Assembly: GCA_012934845.2 (NCBI GenBank)
Contig: WNNJ02002543.1
Coordinates: forward strand, 216,559 to 280,558
Reading direction: 5' to 3'
DNA length: 64,000 nucleotides
DNA from: Pomphorhynchus laevis
Taxonomy: Eukaryota; Acanthocephala; Palaeacanthocephala; Echinorhynchida; Pomphorhynchidae
Position 1 is the first letter of the stretch; each line of letters starts with the position of its first letter. This document shows, piece after piece, positions 31,521-43,059 of this stretch. The position numbers and the translations under genes were made by a program. The notes beneath the pieces were generated by a model. The model searched no databases, was not told the origin of the DNA, and saw only the letters and a program-made list of their open reading frames with translations.

Positions 31521-31779
31521 CTGTGAGTCCTAAACAATTTCTCGTATTCTACTGAATAGCTTTTATTCGAACGCGTTAATTTATGGGTGAAAATATTATC
31601 TCATTTACAACAAAGCCGTTTTATTAGCTTTTATTACCACTAAGTCATTTACAACCAGGACATTTTATTTTGCATTGTCTTATTTATTTTCTGGATAGGC
31701 CTCATATTGAAATTTATGATGAAGCGCTGCAGAAAACATAATAGGGCTTATACCGGGATACGTCTAATATTCTAAAAAA

Positions 31780-32366
31780 ACATGGTATAATTTCTAAGTA
31801 AGGATTTTCTTAAATAACTAAACATAAGGATAATCGACAGAAACAGAGAAAACAAAAAGCAAAAAACTAGTCGAAAACAAATCGATAATGACATTGTTAG
31901 TCTTCCTACATGACTCACGGCCTCAGGTCCAAGGGGATCTGAGCCCTCTAACACGCCGACTTCCAACTTAACCACTCAGGGTCTTTCATCCCCGAATAGT
32001 CCAGTCGGCACGGACTATGCTGGGTAAACGAGAGGCGAGGAGCTTAAGAAACCTTAGCATTTGCTCTGGGGGACGTCCTCTCGAAAAGAAGACTAATCCC
32101 GAGATAGCCAAGATGCCCCAAAGGCGCACCAGGGTTTTCCCTTTCAATGACAGATGCTGATCCCGTTTCAGGACCCACCTAGCTTTCTTCAGGATTCGTT
32201 TAAGCCTATCCAGGTCAGCTTTCGCCGACCAGTTCACCGTAACGGTGAACCCCAGGTATTTTAATTGACTTAAAGGTGGGAGTGGTTCAGAAGCAAATAT
32301 GGAGGAGAACGCAGAGAGTGCAAGTCTCTTAAGTTTTTGCTTTGTTGCAGGGGAGGCATCGGTATA
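31780..32366 (-). mobile_element. LINE family J, copy 2 (3' fragment)
   Basis: Only the C-terminal part of ORF2 remains: LKRLALSAFSSI-like sequence, FTVTVNWSAKADLDRLKRIL, then KARWVLKRDQHLSLKGKTLV and RLWGILAISGLVFFSRGRPP. It is strongly 5'-truncated, starting near 32366, and ends near 31780 with a diverged 3' UTR. It is about as similar to copy 3 as copy 1 is. Confidence 0.8.
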
Positions 32367-32559
32367 ATTTCTGTTATTTAATCGTATGTTTCACAAGTAA
32401 ATGTTACAGCATATTTTTAGTAAATTTTGCACAGTATACCCACGTGCAATGAAATTGTTTTCATTTTTACTCAGTAAGATGTAATTTTCGTTTTTATACT
32501 ACAGATATTTGCGATTCTTCTGGATTCATATGAAATTATGAATATTTATAGCAATAATT

Positions 32560-34344
32560 CAATCAGGAAATCACTTTATCCTTCAAAGGATACTTCACTA
32601 AATGTAACTAATAATTATAAATCACCTAAGGTAATTTTGCAGCAGAGACTAGTTACAGTATCACTCCTTTATACTTTCCAACTCCATGCACCCTGACTCA
32701 CAACTTGCCAGCTTTTAACTTTACGTTGATATTTGCTTGCTTGCTAAAGTCTTTTTATGGTATACCTGGCTCATCAGAAGGAGGTGTACCGACGTTGTTT
32801 CTATTGCACCATAGTTATACTTTAAGATTTGAACCTATATTTATATTGATTGGTATCTATGCGCCTTAGCTGCTAGGCTAATTACTCAGTAATTAGCTAG
32901 AAATTCTTCAGTATATAAAACATTTGATGTAGTGAATTTATAATAGCACGTTTTCCGAGATGCCTTCAAAGCACTTCCTATGTATATATAACACTGATGT
33001 GAACATGATATTATTTAGTCAGTGATGATCTTTTGTTGGATTCTTTCATTATATTTTAACAAATTATGGTATATCGCACGATGTGATTTCAAAACGGAAA
33101 CAAGCTACAGTATCATTTCTACGTTATTTATAATTCCATACAACTTGACTAATACATGTCAGATTTTAACCTGATATATTAATATTGCTTTGTCCGATAC
33201 CGTCATGCAGTGATACATCCGGATTCATAAGGATGATGCATATCACCGTTGTTTTTTTTTGAAACGTAGTTTTACTTTCATATTTGAATATTGATGAACT
33301 TTGATAGGTGATTATAGGCCTTAGCTACTAGGCTAATCCCAGCAAAGCAACAAATTCCTCAGTATATGAAACATTCGAAATGTCTGAAACGCATTTTCGA
33401 TGTACTTTCAAAGCATTCTTTCTTATATCCTGATCACTGATGTGATCATCAGATATCATTGAACCGGTACTAATTATTCTTTGAAGGATACTTTACATAT
33501 ATAATCAATAATTATAGATAACACATGGTAATTTCGCTGTAGAAACCAACTACGGTATCACATCTTAATGATTTTCAACTTTATACACCCTACTCACTAC
33601 ATACCAACTTTTAACCAGACATATTGATATTGTTTCATCCGCTATCGGACTTATCAGAAGGCTGTGTACCGGCGTTGTTTCGTTTTAGATTTAGTTTTTA
33701 CTTTCAAATTTGAAGTAGGTTATTTTGATTGTTGGCTGTACAGCTTCGAAACTTATCCAGGATGGGCAACTTATTTTCGCGAGTGTGCCCGATGCGGCAA
33801 ATTTTCTAGCACAAATTTTTTTTCAACTTGCCAACCAAATTTTTTAGATGTTTGATTTAGATGTAAAAAAATCAAAAATGATATTGAATTTAATTTTATC
33901 GGTAAGAACATAGTATATGATAACAAAAACGAAAATTATTCATCTTCAAATTTGGATATATACTTATCGGTAGAATGGGAACGATATTTATTAAAGAAAA
34001 TTGAAAAGCTTAGTGTTTTATATTTAAATATCTATGGTAATCTTTCTCGAGGTGCCTTTGTACAACATTTCCAGAGTGACGTCCTACATTGAATACAGCA
34101 TTGTTACGAAACGCTCGACAGCGCCATTTAACAATCAAATATTGTTAAATGAAAGATCAGAGAAGACAAGTTGCGCGTGCTAGAAAAAATGTGGCGTGTC
34201 GTGTTTAGCACGCATGCAAGCGGTTGCTAACCCTGTACTACTAGGCTAACCACCATTGTAGATTAAAATTATTCATTATATGAAATCATAAATATATAAA
34301 ATTTCAGGAACCGCGTTTTTCGAGATGCATTCAAAGCATTCTTT
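32560..34344. repeat. Diverged tandem repeat, about 400-450 bp units
   Basis: Three units (about 32580-33010, 33060-33440, 33470-33740) share the phrases tacagtatca, gtaccgacgttgttt, gccttagct(g/a)ctaggctaa, ttcaaagcattcttt and cactgatgtgatcat in the same order. A fourth resumes at about 34230 and is interrupted by the LINE at 34345-38185, then continues to 38770 with a family A element inside it. A 500-bp segment (33740-34230) is unrelated and may be another insertion. Confidence 0.65.
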
Positions 34345-34372
34345 CCCGCATCAAAATTATCAGAAAAAAATG

Positions 34373-35467
34373 TTGAGTTTGCACAGTGACGGACGATTAA
34401 AGAATTATGTTGTTTCAACGAAAATGGACAATACTGCTATGGAAATTTCGGCAATTCAAGACAACAAGGTTAGTGGCTCTTCTTATATTGATGATAATTT
34501 TGGGGAATTACTTTCCCAGATCCCCAAGATTCCAAATTCGGGGATAATCATTTTAAAAAAGCCTTTAGAAAGACATGCACAATACAACAAATTTCTAAGA
34601 GAGTTTGCACTTAGTATGTAAACCCTTGTAGTCTACAACTCAGTTAGATATTTTGACACCAGCATAAAAATTTCCTTTGCTACCCAGGACCTCCTGGAGA
34701 GCTTTGAGAGGTACTTCGTCGCTAACTTCTGCGACATTGCTGAATTTGAGAGAAAACCTATTATGGCCTCCCTAAAAATAAGTAATCTTCTCACAAAGAT
34801 GGAGGAAGAAGACATCCATCTTATTAGTAAGACTTACAAGATAAAAAACATACGTCCCCTGTTGGGGAGGAACGGTCTATCAATTAATGTTGGATTCTGC
34901 TCCGCCGTCATAGGGCAGGCTGAACTCTTAGAAAAATACGCCTGAAACCCCTTTATGAGTTTTAACCTCAAATTTAGAGTGGTTGGCAAGGAAGAATACA
35001 CCTACCCGCACTGTAGCAGGTGTCACAAATGGGGGGGGCACTGGACCTCCAGCTGCAGTGCGGTCTAGCGATGTGGGAAATGTGGTAATAAAGATTGCCC
35101 CTCCGCCGAGTCCTCGTTTCCATGCACAAATAATCTGGCCTGCTCCAACTGCGGAGGAGCGCATCCCGCGTGGAGTAGGAAATGCGAGCATTTCAAGAAA
35201 TATCATTTACTATTCATTAAACCCTCCAAGCCGTCTAAGCCGGCACCTGATTCTTTTTCTCAGGCAGCAACCAGGATGTCCGACAGCGAGCTGTTGTCGA
35301 TTATGGATCAGCGTTTGGTTTCGTTTCAAAGAGAGGTCCAAGAGTTGATAGCGGCCTCTATATCAAATCTATTCGTGAATCCAGAACTTCCTGTTTCTTC
35401 ACTCAAGACCTCGAACAAAAGGGGGCCCTCTGCTCACGCCGTCCCCCAATCAAGATTTGAAAGTTGA
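34373..35467 (+). pseudogene. LINE J ORF1 (gag-like, zinc knuckles), broken
   Basis: The N-terminal part contains LERHAQYNKFLREFALSM, matching IERHKLFNTFLRPF in the 46.6 kb copy. A frame change near 34620 leads to VYNSVRYFDTSIKISF and then MEEEDIHLISKTYKIKNIRP, and a stop interrupts at about 34943. The C-terminal part (about 35005-35210) has three cysteine clusters: CSRCHKWGGHWTSSC, CGKCGNKDC and CSNCGGAHPAWSRKC, typical of jockey/I-type gag zinc knuckles that bind the element RNA. A run of seven G falls inside the first knuckle and is read as one extra residue. Confidence 0.75.
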
Positions 35468-35607
35468 TCAGGCAGAAACAATGGGGAAATGATGATACTG
35501 CCCAGGGGCAAGTGCCAACCCTAGATGGGACTAGCGGTAGGAAGGGAAACCTTCCGGCTCCTAGATCTGTCTAGGCTGGCAATCCCCCATCCAACTAATC
35601 CATCACA

Positions 35608-37990
35608 ATGCAGAGTACTCGTGAGCCTTTTTCACTGAATATCCTTCAGTGGAACTCGGGAGATGCTTCTGCCCTTAGACTTCCATCTGTTAGAGATGCA
35701 GATGTTATAGTCCTTCAGGAGACGCGGTCTATCCGTCTCCCCCAGGACATTACTCGATTTATTCCAAAGCATATCTGTTCCCACTATACTCCGTACATAA
35801 CCCCACCTCACTCCTCTTCATCTCAAGGACTCTTGACCTTAGTTAAGTGCTCCTTAAGGTCCTCCCTCTTGCTAAACTACTCATGTCCAGCCCTGTCTTG
35901 CTTGGTAGTTTCACTTAGTAAGAACGGTAAACGCTTCAGTCTAGCCAATGTCTATATTCGTCCAGGGGAGATTCATAAGAACCGTAACCTTCTGGATGGT
36001 ATTATTGACAGCGGTTATGACATGATACTGGGGGACTTCAACGACAGAACTGGTCGCTGGATCAATGCAGCACTTCGCAGAGCTAGGAACGATTTATTTA
36101 TTCACAAACCACCTGCCCCACCTTTCATTGCACATCAACAAATTCTATCCTCGACATTTTACTGCTTCACTCGAGGTGGTTGTTAAAACCCCTCTGCACG
36201 GAGCAGTCGCGCCAGCAATTGTCCACCTCTCATGACCTAATTCGTTGGAGAATTGAGGAAGATATGTTGCTTCAAAGGAGGTTTCACTTTGATCCAATCA
36301 GAGTGGCCTTCTTTCAAGCGGCTCTCCAACTCTTTCCCCGAATAGGAAATGAGAGCCTGACCAAATTTAATACCTACATCTTTTCGCAAGCTACCGCAAT
36401 TCTATCGACTACCTATAAAGGTCGTATATACAATCCCAATCCAACGAAACTCAAGGTCCTAGCGAAACTGCTTAACCTCCCTGATCTCTCTGTTTCCGCC
36501 AAACAGGCTCTTTCGAATGAATACTGGAGCACTAGATATAGGTTCCAGCTGAGTAGGGATATGACGAGTATTGCTCGTCTTAATCCTTCTCAATCTTCCT
36601 TTTGGAAGATTTTCAAGAAGGAGAAGTTTGTTTGCTGGAAGGATAGAGCATTGGGTTGGATAGGTAATGTTGGCCTTGATAAAGTTTTGGAGGAGTCACT
36701 AGCCCTACACAACTATGGAGCCACTCAATCACCTCAACAAATCCCGCCCTGGTGTAACTTCAGGAGTAGGGATATATCTGTTACGGATATCCTTAACTCC
36801 TAGGGTGCACTCCTGGGCACCTCCAAATCTGTCGCTCCACTTTCTTCTCGGGTCTGTCATCTCTTGACAGCTGATCAGAGAAGAGAGGTGGCCGACACCA
36901 TGCTTTTAGCCTCCCCATCCGATGTAGCAGGCATTAATATTAGTAAGCGTGTTTTTATTCCTAAGAAAAAATTCTGCTCATGCTCTAACGATCTGCGACC
37001 CATTTCTATTCAAAATGCCCTCGTGTCGATTTACGAAAAAGCGCTCGCGCGTAAAATCTGCGACTACCTGAGTAGACGTAATTTGATCCCTCCTGGTTTT
37101 CATGGGTTCGTTTAAGGTCGCTCGGTCCATTCAGCAGTAAGTGAAGTTGAACAGTTTTGTCGGGAGATAGCTATCGTTTAGTTGTGGCTGTTTTTCTCGA
37201 CTTTTCTGTTGCATTTGACCGTATCTCCATTTCCTTTGTGATCTCTTCTCTCAGGTCCCTCGGGTTGCCTGCGAGAATTGTGAACAGGGTAAGATTCTGC
37301 TGTACACCAAGCGATTTTACTATGAAGACGACCCTGATGCGAGTCAGTTCTACCCTATTACGGGTGTGCCTCAAGGTTCCCTGTTTTCTCCTATCTTATA
37401 TCTTGCTGCCTCCATTGAACTCTTTAAAATATTTAAACGCGAACAACGTCTAGTGGTATATGCTGATGATACCACAACCCTGTTTTCTGGACGCAGGTGC
37501 AAAGACATAGTCTCGGACATCAGCCGTTTCTTTTTAAGATTAAAAGACCAGTTACCCAAGTCCAATCTTATTTTAAACTCCGCCAAATCGCAGGTGGTTG
37601 TCTTTCATGGCGCCCCTGCAACAAAGCAAAAGCTCAAGAGATTAACACTCTCTGCCCTCTCTTCCATTTGGATTAATCAACCACTCCCTGTCTTCACCAG
37701 TCGAGTAAAATATCTGGGGTTCACCGTTACGGTGAACTGGTCGGCGAAAGCTGACTTGTATAGACTTAAACGTATCCTGAAGAAAGCTAGATGGGCTCTG
37801 AAACGGGCCCAGCATCTGTCATTGTAAGAAAAAAACTCAGGTGCGCCTTTGGGGCACCTGGGCAATTTGGGGATTAGTCTTTTCGATAGGACGTCCCCCA
37901 GAGCAAAGGCTAAGGTTTCTTAAGCTCCTCGTCTCTCGTTTACCCAGCATAGTCCGTGCCGACTGGACTCTTCGGGGGTGAACGACCCTG
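35608..37990 (+). pseudogene. LINE J ORF2 (endonuclease and reverse transcriptase), broken
   Basis: It starts at ATG 35608. The APE-type endonuclease reads LNILQWNSGDA, VIVLQETRSI, SLANVYIRPGE and MILGDFNDRTGRW. A frame break follows near 36180. The linker runs to about 36800, then RVFIPKKKF, LRPISIQNALVSIYEKALAR, VAVFLDFSVAFDRI (first catalytic Asp), GVPQGS (here MPQGSLFSPILY) and LVVYADDTTTLFSG (catalytic pair intact). The C-terminal part ends with GLVF and GRPPEQRLRFLKLL-like sequence near 37930. At least four frame breaks or stops are present. Confidence 0.8.
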
Positions 37991-38299
37991 GGTGGTTTAG
38001 TCGGAAGTCGGCGTTTTGGATTGGTTTGGGGCTCAGATCCCCTTGGATTTGAGGCCGTAAGTGCAGGGAAGACAAAGAAGAAGATGCAAAGAAGATATTG
38101 TCTAAACTCGGATTGTGTCTTATACTATTTTACTTTATTTTTTTGATGTTTTTCTGTGTTTGTTAACAAAGTCTTTATTTATTTATTCTTTCTTATATTT
38201 AACACTTATGTGATCATGAGATCATTGAATCGATGCTTGTGATCTTATGATGAATTCTTTCATTTATTTTATCAATTTTGCAATTTTGCTATCAATTTT

Positions 38300-38712
38300 A
38301 CACAGCACATCCGTGCACTACTATTATACATGCCGTTTCCATAAAGGATCCAACGAGTGCAGCGACAATTCAGCAATAACATCTGCCTAGTGTTTAAGGA
38401 TGGTCCGCACAACAATTCGATCTCGTAAAGAGCGTAAGCCTCAGACAATTAAGCAAAGTGTCGGAAACGCCTTTATTCACAATATCGCACAGGCAACCGA
38501 AACGACCAGTGGATACTTCATTCTACTGATTTGTGTTGCCGAATGCTCCATCACTTTGGTGCTAAAGTAGTTATCTAGAAGTGACATTGTGCCTGAATGT
38601 CGTGAATCAAAGTCCGGTCTACCAAGCAACACAATTTTCTATAAATGCCGTATTTCATAAGAAATCATACACCATTGTTTACTCAGCACATCCTTGCACC
38701 ACTATTATATAT
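38300..38712 (+). mobile_element. Family A retrozyme-like element, one unit plus terminal overlap
   Basis: It begins and ends with the same phrase (cagcacatcc...actattata), so it is one full unit of about 380 bp with 30-35 bases repeated at the ends. The end point coincides with that of the solo copy at 10385. The hammerhead segment (38492-38582) has a mutated core (CTGATTT) and weakened stem III. It sits inside the tandem repeat of 32.6-38.8 kb. Confidence 0.72.
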
Positions 38713-40066
38713 GTTTTTCAACAGCTGAAAATATATACAGTATCATTCCTTTATTACTTTCAACTCCCTACACACTAAGGAGTTGGAATTATATATAAAT
38801 GTAACTTTAAATATAATAAAGTATCTCAAGCATATGTATATGAACCTAGAATTCGTGATCTGCGGCTATATGCCTGAGATATTTGGCTATATATACAAAG
38901 TTACATAGCTATACATAATAGCAATAGTATCCAAACTGAGCAAAATCAGTTTAATTTCAATTAAAATTGCACGATATTTCGGAATGTAACTTCTTGATCA
39001 AGTTCATTTCATTTTTAATGAATTAATAAAAGATTATATATCATAAAAGTAGTATCATTACATTAGTAAAAATGATATAATTGAATAATTGACAATTTCT
39101 TACATTTTAACTTTTGAATATTTTAAATAATTTAAAAATCTAAGAGTATAGGTTCAATCGAGTTGATTAATTAAAAACATTGTATCGATATCACATTAGA
39201 AACAATTTTTATTGGTACTAACATTTAGGTGACAATACTCATATCAAAAAGGCATATTTTGTTGAGATAACTTGTATATTATTAATCACATTATTTGACG
39301 AAACAATAAATCATGAAGTTATTATCACATGTTTAAACTACATATAATTACGAAAGTTTTGATTTGCAATCAGATCTTAAAATCTAAATAGATAGGATCG
39401 AGTCTGTTATTATTACCAAAGGAAGATATATCTGCTAATTCTACATGTTGCCATATTGTTTTCACAATACTCTTAAAAATAGTAATGTTGAGATTTATTA
39501 AGACCACTTTGCCTTTCAGCTTGGGTCAAACAAACAAGGACAAACAGATTTGCAAATAAATTGGAAAAATTGAATAGAAAATGATGCAATAAACATTCGA
39601 AATAGTTGATTGTTGAATATCAAATCACCATAATCAAATTTAGGTTATGGACCGGTGCTAACCGGTCAATACTACTGAGTGATAATTTCGATAAGTATAC
39701 ACATGTAAAGACGTGAAAAAGTGAATGACAACATTCAGAACAGTAAAGACAATTACAAGTCAACGATATTTTATGAATCATTACGCGTTTCCCACAAATT
39801 TTTAGCGTGATATCCATGTAATGATGAACTCCAAATAAGAGGTCTCTTACTATAAAAGGGATTTCTCCAATTCGCTTGAGTATAAACATGAGTTAATTCA
39901 TACTCAGGGTCTAAAAGTGCGGTCTTACTTTCAAGATTTTAAATATTTGTAAGAAATTCATGGGTAATAGGTAGGTTAAAAAGATCTCTTATATAGATCG
40001 AGCATGGCTTCACCTTTGCTAGGAATCCTACGATAGTGCTAGAGCACTTCGGTGAAACCCCGACTA

Positions 40067-40160
40067 TTCTTTTAATGTATCGAGTCTGGCAGTTATCGAT
40101 CTGTCTAAAGTTGTTCTTTTAATGTATCGAGTCTGGCAGTTATCGATCTGTCTAAAGTTG
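40067..40160. repeat. 47-bp tandem duplication
   Basis: The segment starting ttcttttaatgtatcgag at 40067 is repeated exactly at 40114. The flanking sequence (cacttcggtgaaaccccgac, ggtctggccagaagg) is GC-richer than its surroundings and may be part of an unidentified retroelement end. Confidence 0.8.
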
Positions 40161-41017
40161 GATGATTTCAGGTCTGGCCAGAAGGATAATAATTCGTAAA
40201 GTAAGCAAAGGAGTAATATTACTTGAAAATAATGTAATAACATTTTTATTACTTAAAAATAGTAATTAAAATGTTATAATAAATAAAAAGGGATGCCCAT
40301 CTACTTATATATTATTACCGATGTTGTTAATGTCATTGATCTATGTATTGTAATTACATAAAATATGTAAAATACTTTGAAATCAGTTTTATCTTAACGG
40401 TTCATCTGAGAGCATAATCAATTTTAAAAATATTAAAAAAGTGTTTACCTTTTGCTTACTACAGCTGCAGTCGAGTAATTGTAGTTTAAGTATAATATTT
40501 TTGACTTTATGTCTCCATATTATATTATCGAATTTTAGTTGAGTGATTGAACGCGATTTCTATGTGTATTGTATGTATTGATTAACCCTTATAAACAGGT
40601 ATAATGACTTTCTCACAAATTTAGCATGCAAAATCATGGAAATGCAAGGATCAGCACAGCAACAAAACTTTCTAACCATCGAGTGTGGAAAGCGTAGTTG
40701 ATTAATGCGAAATGGGGGCTATATTACTATAACATTGCGTGCAATCGCTTATAAATCCACATACCTATAAAATAATTTCACCACAGAATATACTTAAAAA
40801 TATGCTTCGCCTAAATCACTCAAAACAATATTACTGTAATAGACCAGTTTTGCCATGAGCCATTCATAATAAAAGCAACGTTGACCTTATTTTTCCTATT
40901 TATACATATATAACATCCTTATTGTATTTTAAGTAAATCAATCTATTTGCAAAACGAAGGCTGGAAACATATATATTCGGATTCTTAAATTTACCGATAA
41001 CACAACGATTTCACAAA

Positions 41018-41090
41018 TTATATTATACAGATTATATTATACAGATTATATTATACAGATTATATTATACAGATTATATTATATAGATTG
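41018..41090. repeat. 14-bp microsatellite-like array
   Basis: About five copies of cagattatattata follow one another, the last with a single change. Surroundings are AT-rich. Confidence 0.85.
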
Positions 41091-43059
41091 TGGTACATGT
41101 TCTATTATACAGTTATATACCATTATGTCATAATCTGTTTGCATTATCATAATACGAAATGTGTGTAATATTTACGCGGTAATAGGCCTTGTTATAAAGT
41201 GTAATGACTAGCGAAATTTCTGTGGAAATATCGGCCTTACCCTTAATATTTCACAGATCTAACATTTAATCTAATTAGCACAAATTATATATAATTATAA
41301 TATACATAATTGTATTTGTTTTAATAAATATGCTTGTATTATATAAATTATACATATCCCGATAAATATATTTAAATGTATACAAATACATATATATTTA
41401 AATATATATCTATTTAAGTATGAATTTAAAATTAAAAATTTCTTATAACATTTTTTTATTTTTAAATAATTCAAATGAATCATTTAATAAAACTAATTGG
41501 GTTTTAGTAAATAGTTTTAATCAAAAAATAATCAGTTCATCTGTTTTATTTTATACAATAACAGAGTACAAACATATTAAATTTATAATTTTCATTTCGA
41601 TGCAATTGAAAAATTTATAATTTTCATTTCGATGCATTTAAAATGAATAATAGACCCTAACAATAAATGAGCATTTTTAATCATCTGATAATTATCATAG
41701 TGGTTTTATTTGAAAAAAACCAAGGAAGATTAATTTTAAAATTATGCATTTCATTATTTTAGTGTCTTTAGTACTTTATTTTAAATAAAGCTATCAATGG
41801 TCGGAAGTCGGGTGGCGGTGCAAATTACGAATCTGATTACTCCAGGAATCAGAACCAAAACTAACTCTCGGATAAATCGAGGTGTTCCGCCGCAAGTTTG
41901 AGATTCGCTCTCTAAACCTATATCGAAGTCGTTTATTATGGACTATATTTTCTATTAGAATTTAAAAAGTTCTTCATAATGTTGAAACTTTTAAGTTTTT
42001 TGAACTTTAAAATACAAAACTATATTGTTGACCTAATTAATATTATAATTTTAAATTAATTTATTAATTTAATAATATTAAATGATACATAATTTATATT
42101 ATAATACTAAAATTATATTGCTAGTACATTAATAATAACTTACATTGGCATTATTATCCACATAGGGTTGTTTTAGGTTTTTAATTTGTTCAAAATCTGA
42201 TTGTTTGAACATACCCCACAGTACATACGTTAGTGAGTACTGTATGCGGAAGCTGTTATTTATGTGACTAAGAAATTATCTCCGGAGACCAGAAATATCT
42301 ATTTTGCCAAACGGTATTTTTACTGTTTAGTGTAAACCTATACATTTACAATTTGATTCGATCTATTTCAAGCGTTTAATAAAAAAATAGGGCCAAATAT
42401 GCGATTATATAATTTTAAATCTTCAAATAAGAGTAATTCCTAAGTGAATTTAATTCAGTGTGGGGGACTGATATTCACGATAGCATAAAATCATTTATGT
42501 GTGCTTCAAGAAGTATTTCTCTTAGAATGATGAATATAAATTGCTATATGTTTAGGCTATTATCAATTACATTCAATGTACTTAAAGTATCCGTCGGGCA
42601 AGTAATCACAAGCCATTTTCTTGTATGATGCGATCCTGCAAAATAAATAAAATTATTTAGATTCTAAACAACACAGAAACGAACATTAGGCTTACCATTT
42701 CAATGACGTGCTTAGTAAAAACCTTAATCCGAAATCCTGGCAAAAATATCAGTATCTGCATCCGCTTGCGCAGCCAGTACCTCGTAAAGCAATAATACGC
42801 CAAGTGAAACTATGATTAAACCAACTAATAGCAAACGATGCAGTTTTTTACCGCTACAACTAAAATAAATAGATGATTTTCTTAAATAAATAAATAAATT
42901 ACAAGTGTCAATCTAACTGAAACAGCAAACAGAATCAAACAGAAGGTAATTCGGCACAGATTTTCGGGGCCTTCCAAATCATATCATCACGGCCTCAGGT
43001 CCAGAGGGATCAAAGCCCTTTAACCAATCCAACAAGCCTCCTTCCGACTGAACCACCCG

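Larger units (their letters stand above)
34345..38185 (+). mobile_element. LINE family J, copy 3 (nearly full length)
   Basis: The longest copy on the + strand, with an ORF1 (gag-like) region, a spacer and ORF2 (endonuclease plus reverse transcriptase). It interrupts the tandem repeat of 32.6-38.8 kb. The phrase attctttc precedes the 5' end and follows the 3' end, a probable 8-bp target duplication. The 3' tail is (TTTA)n, as in the copy at 42.9-46.6 kb. Several frame breaks make it non-autonomous. Confidence 0.85.
38771..42890. other. No gene seen, several small repeats
   Basis: About 4.1 kb of AT-rich sequence. It contains a 47-bp direct tandem duplication (40067-40160), a 14-bp tandem repeat (cagattatattata, about five copies at 41018-41090) and a GC-richer island at 41810-41920 that I could not classify. 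An open stretch at 39620-39889 (- strand) is cysteine-rich in part but matches no family I know. Confidence 0.5.

Noticed and set aside
32760-33690. CTGATGA and GAAAC words on the - strand of the 430-bp tandem repeat (for example near 32780-32830)
   Set aside because: The GAAAC-then-CTGATGA order and a near-match GGTACACC/GGTATACC helix look like the nested hammerhead, but no cleavage strand pairs with both stems and the other units do not keep the motif.
41810-41920. GC-richer segment as a tRNA or tRNA-derived SINE
   Set aside because: No cloverleaf and no adequate A and B boxes could be drawn.
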